The notes below the pieces were generated by a model. It had not been told where the DNA came from, made no database searches, and saw only the letters and a list, made by a program, of their open reading frames with translations. Both the position numbers and the translations under genes were made by a program. A DNA stretch of 12,920 nt from Clostridia bacterium (GTDB lineage: Bacteria; Bacillota; Peptococcia; DRI-13; DTU073). Position 1 is the stretch's first letter. Every line of letters starts with the position of its first letter. The DNA is taken from contig DUTO01000156.1 in assembly GCA_012842035.1 (NCBI GenBank), positions 1-12,920 of the forward strand, in the 5' to 3' direction. Positions 6,982 through 12,920 of this stretch are shown piece after piece.

Positions 6982-7998
6982 TTGCAGAAACCCCAACCTT
7001 ATTTCCGGATAATTCTTCTTTGTCTAACTCTCTTCTGTACAGGATGCGATTTTTTCCCTCGTCTGGAAAAAGAAACACCCCCAAAAGAATCACCAGCCCA
7101 ACTAACCATCGTCTACACAGAAGATTCCTTTTTATATTTACCTCTCTATGTGGCGCTTCAGCAAAAATATTTTCAAAAAGAAAACCTAACCATCAACCTA
7201 CAAAAGACAAATAAGCAAGCAGCTCTCACCGGGCTACGAACAGATGAATTTGACCTCATGTGCAGTGGACCGGAAAACGTCTTTTACGCTTATCAACAAG
7301 AGGAAGAAGAAAAACTCATTATGCTCGGTCAAATAGCTACTAAAACCGGTCATTTCCTGCTCGCCCGCAAAATTGAAGCACCTTTTACTTGGCCGGAGGT
7401 CAAAGGAAAAATAATTATAGGTACAGGAAGTGGGGATGTGGCCACAATTGCCTTAGAACATCTGCTTCGCAAACATGACTTGCGCCCTTTTCTCGATGTG
7501 CATATCATCAATAATCTTCCTCTCCCTCTGCAAGCCGGCACTTTTCTTAGTGGTACGGCTCAATTTATCCTGGCTACTGAACCAACCGCAACACTTTTAG
7601 AAAAAGATGAAGCCGGACTCGTAGTAACTTCCCTCGCTGAACAACTTAAAGTTAATATACCAACAGTGTTTTTTACGACTAAAAGCCAATTACAAGAAAA
7701 CAAAGAAGTTTATCAAAGATTTATTATGGCTTTACAACAAGGGCTAAACTGGGTTCAAAAACATTCCCCGGAAGAAATAGCTAGCATAGCTCAAAACTTT
7801 TTCCCGGAACAAGAAGAAAAAACACTTTTAAGAGGAATCTGTCGTTATAAAAATCTCGGTTGTTGGTCAAAAACGCCTTTGCTGACAGAAAAGGATTTAC
7901 AACCTCTACAGCAACTTCTCTTGGAAGCTCAAGAACTCACTTCCCCCTTACCGCTTTACGAATTATTCATCCCTTCACTTATCCCAGAATCTAGATAA
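6982..7998 (+). CDS. Orphan NMT1/THI5-like ABC substrate-binding lipoprotein
   Basis: An extracytoplasmic solute-binding protein of about 338 residues, of the SsuA/TauA/THI5-like type. I prefer the TTG at 6982 because AGAGGTG (6967-6973) lies 8 bases before it; a GTG at 6973 would lie inside that ribosome site. The N-terminus is a lipoprotein signal: a basic start, a hydrophobic stretch ILLCLTLF, and a cysteine at about residue 22 in FCTGC. The -3 position of the lipobox is Cys rather than Leu, which is unusual. After the signal, the pattern LYLPLYVALQQKYFQKENL is the classic first lobe of this family, and IIIGTGSGDVATIALEHLL lies where the ligand-contact region is expected. Known relatives bind thiamine precursors, sulfonates, nitrate or riboflavin. 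No permease or ATPase gene is beside it, so it must use a transporter encoded elsewhere or act as a sensor. Ligand unknown. Confidence 0.82.
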   Translation: MQKPQPYFRIILLCLTLFCTGCDFFPRLEKETPPKESPAQLTIVYTEDSFLYLPLYVALQQKYFQKENLTINLQKTNKQAALTGLRTDEFDLMCSGPENVFYAYQQEEEEKLIMLGQIATKTGHFLLARKIEAPFTWPEVKGKIIIGTGSGDVATIALEHLLRKHDLRPFLDVHIINNLPLPLQAGTFLSGTAQFILATEPTATLLEKDEAGLVVTSLAEQLKVNIPTVFFTTKSQLQENKEVYQRFIMALQQGLNWVQKHSPEEIASIAQNFFPEQEEKTLLRGICRYKNLGCWSKTPLLTEKDLQPLQQLLLEAQELTSPLPLYELFIPSLIPESR

Positions 7999-8056
7999 AA
8001 TTCTTCTTCGAAAATCAGCTCAAACCACTTGCAATTCTTGACTACCTCCCTAAGTT

Positions 8057-8971
8057 ATGAAAAAAATAACTACCGCACAAGCTGATTTACTACTTTTAAG
8101 TGTAGCTTTTATCTGGGGCTCTACTTTTATCGTCGTCAAAAATGCTCTGGAAGGTATTACCCCTTTTGCTTTTAATTTCATTCGTTTTACCATAGCCTTT
8201 TTCTTTCTTTATCTGCTTTACAGACCGGGAAAAAAACTGTTCCGAAAAAAAATACTGCTTGCCGGGGCAAGCATTGGTTTTGTTCTTTTCTTAGGCTATA
8301 CTTTACAAACAATAGGTTTAAAATATACTACGGCGGCTAATGCTGCTTTTATTACCGGATTATCTGTAATTATGGTACCTTTTTTAAATATTTATTTTAC
8401 GAAACATTTCCCTCAACCAATTGTAATTGTGGGAGCACTTCTCGCTGCTATTGGTTTAGCCCTTTTAACTTTAAAAAATGAATTTATCATCCAAACAGGC
8501 GATTTTCTCATGCTGTTTTGTGCTCTTTGTTTTGCCCTCCATATCGTCCTTATTGCTCGCTATGCCACACACTACAACTCCACTCAACTGGCTATACTCC
8601 AAATTAGTGTGGTCGCCCTTTTTTCGTTTTTTGCTTTAATCCTTCATCCGGCTGAATGCTGGCCGACATCTTTTAGCAAAGATGTCTGGATTGCTTTAGC
8701 CCTAACAGCTATTCCGGCTACGGCCTTAGCTCTCCTGGTCATGAATGGAGTACAAAAATTTACTACAGCTAGCCGTACAGCCATTATTCTGGCCACGGAA
8801 CCCGTTTTTGGTGCACTCACCGCTTGGTCATATGGAGGAGAAATTCTCACCAAACTAGACCTTTTTGGAGCTAGCTTAATTCTTCTCGGTATCCTTCTTG
8901 TAGAATTAAAAAACAAACAACCTAAGTTGTCTCATGAACAAGTGCAGAAAGAACGGAAACTCGAACAATAA
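8057..8971 (+). CDS. EamA-family (DMT superfamily) permease
   Basis: A 304-residue membrane protein with about ten hydrophobic segments and two EamA repeats (about residues 9-138 and 150-285). SVAFIWGSTFIVVKNAL near the N-terminus and TEPVFGALTAW near the C-terminal repeat are hallmarks of the family, which usually exports amino acids or other metabolites. The C-terminal tail is charged and soluble. The ATG at 8057 is fixed on the upstream side by an in-frame stop two codons before it. No Shine-Dalgarno sequence is visible; instead the leader contains ACCTCCC. The last 50 bases (8922-8971) overlap the end of the converging ATPase gene and no terminator is seen, so the two transcripts probably overlap. 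The substrate cannot be predicted. Confidence 0.92.
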   Translation: MKKITTAQADLLLLSVAFIWGSTFIVVKNALEGITPFAFNFIRFTIAFFFLYLLYRPGKKLFRKKILLAGASIGFVLFLGYTLQTIGLKYTTAANAAFITGLSVIMVPFLNIYFTKHFPQPIVIVGALLAAIGLALLTLKNEFIIQTGDFLMLFCALCFALHIVLIARYATHYNSTQLAILQISVVALFSFFALILHPAECWPTSFSKDVWIALALTAIPATALALLVMNGVQKFTTASRTAIILATEPVFGALTAWSYGGEILTKLDLFGASLILLGILLVELKNKQPKLSHEQVQKERKLEQ

Positions 8972-10106
8972 TTCCCAATAACTTATGATGTTTATCCACT
9001 ACGGCCAAGGGATATTTCGCCGTTGAAGCAGCCGGCAGTAAGTCCTCAACATAAGTCTCAGGGGCAGTAACAAAATAATCATTAAGTAAAATGTCTTCCA
9101 GTTTCTGATGCTTTGGGGAAGCCTTTAGGGCATCGTCAATCGTCACCAAACCACATAATCTCCTTTGGTCATCAACAACAAAAACACTGGAAATACCGGC
9201 ATTTTTCATTTCTTTGATCGCTACTTTAGGTCCATCCTTAATGGAAACAAGAGCACCGGGTTTAAACATAATATGCTTAGCCTGTAAAACCTTGGTTTTA
9301 TCTACATCTTGCACAAAATTAGTAATATAGTCATTCACAGGATGAGTTAAAATTTCCTCCGGAGTACCAATCTGTTCAATCTCTCCCTCTTTCATCACGG
9401 CCACTCGATCCCCTAATTTAAAAGCCTCATTAACGTCATGAGTAATAAAAACAATCGTCTTTTTCAACTTAGCCTGAATATCTAAAAGCTCTACTTGCAT
9501 CTCCCTTCTAATTAAAGGGTCTAACGCACTAAAAGGCTCATCCATCAATAAGATATCCGGGTCATTAGCTAGAGCTCGCGCCAACCCCACCCGCTGACAC
9601 ATTCCCCCACTCAACTGATGAGGATATTTATCTTCCCAGCCGGCCAAACCTACTGTCGCCAAAGTTTCTCTGGCAATCTCTACTCGCTGTTCCGGAGGAA
9701 CATCACGAATTTCCAAACCATATTCTACATTTCCCAATATAGTACGATGTGTAAACAGCCCAAAATGCTGAAAAACCATCGCTACTTTTTTTTGTCTAAA
9801 TTCTCTTAACTCCTTTTTCTTGTACTCCACAATGTTCGAACCATCGATATAAATATTCCCGGCAGTGGGGACATTAAGTAAATTAAGACAACGCAATAAA
9901 GTTGATTTTCCACTTCCCGAAAGCCCCATAATCACAAAAATTTCCTCTTCTTTAACCTCAAAAGAAACATTATTAATTCCTACTGTATTTCCTGTTTCCT
10001 TTAAAATTGTTTCTTTCGATTCCCCTTTTTGTAACCTTTTTAAAACAGCTTTAGGATTACGACCAAATATTTTAGTTAAATTTTCTACTTTTATTTTTAC
10101 AGACAT
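8922..10106 (-). CDS. opuAA: Glycine betaine/proline-type ABC transporter ATPase
   Basis: A 394-residue ATPase of the OpuAA/ProV type that powers uptake of quaternary ammonium compounds. Residues 1-45 carry the conserved N-terminal extension (IKVENLTKIFG, then ETILKETG). Walker A is GLSGSGKST (61-69), the Q-loop is Gln113, the signature is LSGGMCQRV (165-173), Walker B ends in Asp189-Glu190 and the switch His is 223. The signature has Cys where relatives usually have Gln (LSGGMQQRV). Two CBS domains occupy about residues 275-390; in OpuA these sense ionic strength and gate transport. The ATG at 10106 follows GGTGGAG (10110-10116); a GTG at 10115 lies inside that site and is less likely. It is the last gene of the transporter operon, 35 bases after the permease. 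B. subtilis has the reverse gene order (opuAA-AB-AC). Gene name is by similarity; the ligand could be another betaine-like compound. Confidence 0.93.
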   Translation of the reverse strand: MSVKIKVENLTKIFGRNPKAVLKRLQKGESKETILKETGNTVGINNVSFEVKEEEIFVIMGLSGSGKSTLLRCLNLLNVPTAGNIYIDGSNIVEYKKKELREFRQKKVAMVFQHFGLFTHRTILGNVEYGLEIRDVPPEQRVEIARETLATVGLAGWEDKYPHQLSGGMCQRVGLARALANDPDILLMDEPFSALDPLIRREMQVELLDIQAKLKKTIVFITHDVNEAFKLGDRVAVMKEGEIEQIGTPEEILTHPVNDYITNFVQDVDKTKVLQAKHIMFKPGALVSIKDGPKVAIKEMKNAGISSVFVVDDQRRLCGLVTIDDALKASPKHQKLEDILLNDYFVTAPETYVEDLLPAASTAKYPLAVVDKHHKLLGIIVRVSVLSALVHETT

Positions 10107-10141
10107 TTTCTCCACCCATTTCTCTTTTCAAAAATTTATCC

Positions 10142-10996
10142 TTATTGTTCCGGTATTTTATATTTATCAGCTATACCTTGTGTAATACGATCAATAATAA
10201 TCGCCAGAATCACAATACTTAAACCGGCATCAAAAGCCTGAGCAATTTCAATCCGCCCAATTCCAGCCAAAACTTCATAGCCTAAACCTTTAACCCCAAT
10301 CATCGAAGCAATAACAACCATGGAAAGAGCCATCATTGTCGTTTGGTTAATTCCCGTCATAATTGTCGGTAAAGCCTGAGGGAGCTGTACTTTAACCAAA
10401 GTCTGCCAGGATGAAGAACCAAAAGCATAAGCTGCTTCAACCATTTCTCGGGAAACACTCTTAATCCCTAAATTAGTTAATCTAATTACCGGGGGCAAAG
10501 CATAAACAATAGTGGCAAAAACTGCCGGTACCATTCCTAACCCAAAAAACATCATCGCCGGAATTAAATAAACAAAACTAGGCATTGTTTGCATAGCATC
10601 AAGAATCGGTTTAACAACCACCTCAACCTTTGCACTATACGACATCCAAATTCCAATGGGTAACCCCAGCAATAGCGACAAAGCCACTGATGTTAAAACA
10701 ATCGCCAAGGTGGACATTGTTAACTCCCAAAGTCCGAAAACACCAATTAAAGAAAGAGAAAAAGCATAGAAAATACCTGATTTTAGATTCTTATATCTCC
10801 AACCAAGGAAAAAAACTAAAAGCACTAGAACCCACCAAGGTAACCAGTGCAAAAAAGAATCTACCTTTAATAAACAAAATAAAATTACCTTATTCAGAAC
10901 CTCGAAAAAACCCATAAAATTATCTAAAAGCCATTCCACAAAAATTTCGACATAAATACCAAGTTTAAAACTAATAAATTCTGGAAATGTTTGCAT
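10142..10996 (-). CDS. opuAB: Glycine betaine/proline-type ABC transporter permease
   Basis: A 284-residue integral membrane protein of the OpuAB/ProW type. Segments at about 50-67, 75-92, 95-117, 140-170 and 220-275 are strongly hydrophobic. The cytoplasmic EAA loop that docks on the ATPase is at about 187-210 (EAAYAFGSSSWQTLVKVQLP). PILDAMQTMPSFVYLIPAM (130-148) is also typical. The first Met aligns well with the known N-terminus of OpuAB (a short amphipathic region with a FVEWL-like motif), so the ATG at 10996 is trusted. No Shine-Dalgarno sequence lies directly before it; the nearest is AGAGGTG at 11035-11041, separated by a hairpin (see that entry). It lies between the binding protein and ATPase genes of the same operon. 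Confidence 0.93.
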   Translation of the reverse strand: MQTFPEFISFKLGIYVEIFVEWLLDNFMGFFEVLNKVILFCLLKVDSFLHWLPWWVLVLLVFFLGWRYKNLKSGIFYAFSLSLIGVFGLWELTMSTLAIVLTSVALSLLLGLPIGIWMSYSAKVEVVVKPILDAMQTMPSFVYLIPAMMFFGLGMVPAVFATIVYALPPVIRLTNLGIKSVSREMVEAAYAFGSSSWQTLVKVQLPQALPTIMTGINQTTMMALSMVVIASMIGVKGLGYEVLAGIGRIEIAQAFDAGLSIVILAIIIDRITQGIADKYKIPEQ

Positions 10997-11003
10997 AAAT
11001 AAG

Positions 11004-11032
11004 TTAGTTGCTGCTTATTAGGCAGCAACTAA
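11004..11032 (-). promoter_or_regulatory. Perfect hairpin in the opuAC-opuAB intercistronic gap
   Basis: On the minus-strand transcript, TTAGTTGCTGC (11032-11022) pairs perfectly with GCAGCAACTAA (11014-11004) around a seven-base loop. No T-run follows, so it is not an ordinary terminator. It lies between the stop of the binding-protein gene and the start of the permease gene, a place where hairpins often protect the 3' end of the binding-protein mRNA. It also splits the permease's ribosome site from its start codon. Confidence 0.85.
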
Positions 11033-11034
11033 TT

Positions 11035-11041
11035 CACCTCT
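11035..11041 (-). promoter_or_regulatory. Split ribosome binding site of the permease gene
   Basis: AGAGGTG on the minus strand lies 38 bases before the permease ATG (10996), which is too far for normal use. If the 29-base hairpin at 11004-11032 forms, only 9 unpaired bases (2 before and 7 after it) remain between this site and the ATG. No other Shine-Dalgarno match is seen in the gap. Function is inferred from geometry. Confidence 0.55.
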
Positions 11042-11053
11042 CTATTTCTATTT

Positions 11054-12085
11054 TTATTGCAGTACTTTTTCTACTTTTGTCACTACATCTTTAGGTACCC
11101 ATGTAGTCCATAAGTCTTTATGCTTTTTCAAAAACCATTGTGCCGCAACCACAGGCTCCACATTATTTTCTTCCATATAAGCCAAGGCTTCATTCGTTAA
11201 AGCCGTACTCGTTTGATAGTTTTTCAAGAACTCTACAATTTCTGGTACCCTTTGTGGTAATTCTTTATTCACACAAATCGTTACAGGAATAGCAGGAAAA
11301 GCACAAACATAACCGTTTTCCCATTTTTCTTCATCAAAAGCAGGTTCCTCTATATAAGTCATATCATATTTACCCATGATCCACTCCGGCTCCCAATAGT
11401 AACCAAGCCAAGGTTCACCTTGTTCGATGGCTTTGACAATTGAAGTGGCCAATGCTGTGGAAGAACCCGGTCTAAATAAATTATAAGTTTCATCTAAACC
11501 ATAGCTTTCCACTTTCTGACTGACAATACGATCCGCTTCCCAATCAGGAATCGCTCCATAAATCCGTCCTTTACTTTTATCCTCCGGGTCGCGAAAAACT
11601 TTCCAATATTTGGGCAAATCGGAAACCGACTTTAGTTCAGGAGCTATAGGCTTTATGCCTCTTGCCGGGTCACCTTCAATCACATAAGTCGGCACATAAA
11701 ATCCTTGCCGATTATCTCCGAAATTAACAGATAGCTCTACAATATCACCATTTTCCACGGCTTCCGGATACATCGACAAATTATCGGTCCAAATTTCCAT
11801 ATAAATATCGATATCTCCCCGTTTTAAACCTTCAAAAGTAATGCCTGTTGTGCCCGGAGTTATCTCTGTTTCATAACCATAGCCTTCCTCAATAATCAAG
11901 CGGGCTACTTCATTATGAAACTTGATACTGTCCCAGCCGGCATCGGCAAAAACTAACTTAGCTTTCCCTTTTGGTTCAGAGAACGTAGTTTCTGTTTTCC
12001 CACAAGCTGTGCCCAAAACCATAATCACCAAGAAAATACTAATTAGCATCGGTAGCAATTTTTTTCTTTGTACTCTAAATTGCAT
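11054..12085 (-). CDS. opuAC: Betaine/choline-type ABC substrate-binding lipoprotein
   Basis: A binding protein of about 343 residues with the OpuAC domain that delivers glycine betaine or related quaternary ammonium compounds to the permease. The ATG at 12085 is preferred because GGAGGTG (12095-12101) lies 9 bases before it; the GTG at 12097 lies inside that site. The signal peptide has a basic start (RVQRKK), a hydrophobic core, and a lipobox-like LGTAC with Cys at about residue 28, so it should be lipid-anchored outside the membrane. FADAGWDSIKFHNEVA and DIYMEIWTDNL in the first lobe and GYYWEPEWI in the second are typical; their tryptophans and tyrosines are likely to form the aromatic cage that holds the trimethylammonium group. 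It is the first gene of the operon and has its own promoter. It could bind another betaine or carnitine-like ligand. Confidence 0.92.
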   Translation of the reverse strand: MQFRVQRKKLLPMLISIFLVIMVLGTACGKTETTFSEPKGKAKLVFADAGWDSIKFHNEVARLIIEEGYGYETEITPGTTGITFEGLKRGDIDIYMEIWTDNLSMYPEAVENGDIVELSVNFGDNRQGFYVPTYVIEGDPARGIKPIAPELKSVSDLPKYWKVFRDPEDKSKGRIYGAIPDWEADRIVSQKVESYGLDETYNLFRPGSSTALATSIVKAIEQGEPWLGYYWEPEWIMGKYDMTYIEEPAFDEEKWENGYVCAFPAIPVTICVNKELPQRVPEIVEFLKNYQTSTALTNEALAYMEENNVEPVVAAQWFLKKHKDLWTTWVPKDVVTKVEKVLQ

Positions 12086-12145
12086 AAGACTAAACACCTC
12101 CGTTAAATGTCTGAAAAGCCATTGCTTCCGTCTGATTACTTAATA

Positions 12146-12174
12146 AGAATACCACCCCTACAACTTGCTGTCAA
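12146..12174 (-). promoter_or_regulatory. Sigma-A-type promoter of the opu-like operon
   Basis: On the minus strand, TTGACA (12174-12169, perfect -35) is separated by exactly 17 bases from TATTCT (12151-12146, near-consensus -10). Transcription should start near 12139, leaving a leader of roughly 55 bases before the binding-protein ATG. The -35 box lies inside the last codons of ysxC and the spacer contains the ysxC stop codon. Confidence 0.85.
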
Positions 12175-12778
12175 GCTCCAAATTGTAGGTTGGGGGTTGC
12201 GCATATTGTTCAAGCCAAGTAGCTACTTCTTCCCTTCCTTCACCTGTTACAGCAGAAAAAATTATCAGAGAAAAGTCTTCCCCTAAATGCAAAACATTTT
12301 TAATTTTTTCCTTTTGTCTTAACTGCTTACTTCGAGAAAGCTTGTCTGCTTTGGTGGCAATTACTAAATAAGGTAACCCCTGCTCGACAAGCCACTCCTG
12401 CATTAAAATATCATCTTTAGTAGGAGTATGCCGAATATCAACCACCTGAATTATGCCCACTAATTGCTGACGGGTATATAAATATTCCTCAATAAACTGC
12501 CCCCAAAGAGACTTCATTTTTTTCGAAACTTGGGCAAAACCATAACCGGGCAAATCTACAAAAAACCAAGCACCATTAATTTGATAAAAATTGATGGTTT
12601 GTGTTTTTCCGGGTGTACTACTCGTACGAGCTAAGTTTTTTCGATTTAAAAATTTATTAATAAAAGAAGACTTACCGACATTGGATCTCCCCACTAAAGC
12701 AATCTCCGGTTGTAAAGATTGCGGATATTGACTAGAATTAATCGCACTTAACACATATTCCGCTTGCACAATCTTCAT
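12158..12778 (-). CDS. ysxC: Ribosome biogenesis GTPase YsxC/EngB
   Basis: A 206-residue TRAFAC GTPase that helps late assembly of the large ribosomal subunit; essential in B. subtilis and E. coli (there called yihA/engB). All G motifs are visible: G1 GRSNVGKSS (30-38), G2 region TPGKTQ (55-60), G3 DLPG (75-78, followed by YGFA, a family mark), G4 TKAD (142-145) and G5 SAVTG (175-179). Length is usual. The ATG at 12778 has a strong GGAGGAG site (12784-12790), and the start overlaps the lon stop (ATGA), so the two are probably translated as a coupled pair. The lon-ysxC order is the common one in Bacillota. Confidence 0.97.
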   Translation of the reverse strand: MKIVQAEYVLSAINSSQYPQSLQPEIALVGRSNVGKSSFINKFLNRKNLARTSSTPGKTQTINFYQINGAWFFVDLPGYGFAQVSKKMKSLWGQFIEEYLYTRQQLVGIIQVVDIRHTPTKDDILMQEWLVEQGLPYLVIATKADKLSRSKQLRQKEKIKNVLHLGEDFSLIIFSAVTGEGREEVATWLEQYAQPPTYNLELDSKL

Positions 12779-12920
12779 GACTTCTCCTCCAAAGCAATTT
12801 TTAAAACCTCGGCCATATTTTCCACTAACTCAAACTTTAAGTCTCTTTTAATTTTGGCCGGAATCTCCTCTAAATCTTTTTTATTTTCTTGGGGTAAAAC
12901 AATCACTTTACTTCCGGCAC
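12775..12920 (-). CDS. lon: C-terminal end of Lon ATP-dependent protease (partial)
   Basis: The minus strand is open from the right window edge to a TGA at 12775-12777, giving 47 complete codons before the stop. The visible residues include KVIVLPQENKKDLEEIP, followed by a helix ending ALEEKS. This matches the final part of the Lon protease domain, where a strand ending in IPxxNxKDLxEIP is highly conserved. The catalytic Ser and Lys lie outside the window. Its neighbour ysxC is the usual partner. The stop overlaps the ysxC start by the ATGA arrangement. Confidence 0.9.
   Translation of the reverse strand, partial: AGSKVIVLPQENKKDLEEIPAKIKRDLKFELVENMAEVLKIALEEKS

Noticed and set aside
9618..10185. 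Small plus-strand open frames inside the ATPase and permease genes
   Set aside because: They lie opposite well-conserved coding sequence and show no recognisable protein pattern.
11004..11032. Hairpin as a rho-independent terminator after the binding-protein gene
   Set aside because: No T-run follows it on the minus strand, and the permease and ATPase genes lie directly downstream with no promoter seen between.
12109..12135. Two GTCTGA direct repeats 21 bp apart in the transporter leader as a possible operator
   Set aside because: Only six bases are shared and the flanks differ; this is too short to separate from chance.

Overview
This is an AT-rich stretch of bacterial chromosome. It most likely comes from a low-GC Gram-positive (Bacillota, probably a Clostridia/Peptococcaceae-type anaerobe). 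Three things suggest this: strong GGAGG-type ribosome binding sites with frequent GTG and TTG starts; the lon-ysxC gene pair typical of Bacillota; and the OpuA-like betaine transporter and lipoprotein signal peptides. The genus cannot be read from the sequence. I see no rRNA, tRNA, CRISPR array, insertion sequence or phage gene.

Left part (1-6837, + strand): six genes in a very tight operon. In order they are a cobalamin-type radical SAM enzyme whose N-terminus lies outside the window; a 234-residue acyltransferase-like protein of uncharacterised family; a GH3-family acyl-adenylating/amide-forming enzyme; two more full-length radical SAM enzymes with N-terminal B12-binding-like domains; and a 353-residue GNAT-like protein. 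Gaps are 5 bases or less, or the genes overlap, and a clear rho-independent terminator (about 6866-6902) closes the unit. The gene content (radical SAM chemistry, carboxylate activation, acyl transfer) looks like a biosynthetic pathway for an unknown small molecule or lipid. This is the most interesting part of the window. The product is not deducible from sequence alone.

Middle (6903-8971, + strand): a stand-alone NMT1/THI5-like substrate-binding lipoprotein with no permease or ATPase beside it, then an EamA-family (DMT) exporter that has no visible Shine-Dalgarno sequence and whose 3' end overlaps the converging transporter gene by 50 bp.

Right part (8922-12920, - strand): read from right to left, the end of lon (ATP-dependent protease), ysxC/engB (ribosome-assembly GTPase, start overlapping the lon stop), then an osmoprotectant-type ABC transporter in the order binding lipoprotein, permease, ATPase. 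A near-consensus promoter (TTGACA, 17 bp, TATTCT) for the transporter lies across the end of ysxC. Between the binding-protein and permease genes is a perfect 11-bp hairpin. It separates the permease's only Shine-Dalgarno sequence from its start codon, so folding it would bring the two to normal spacing.
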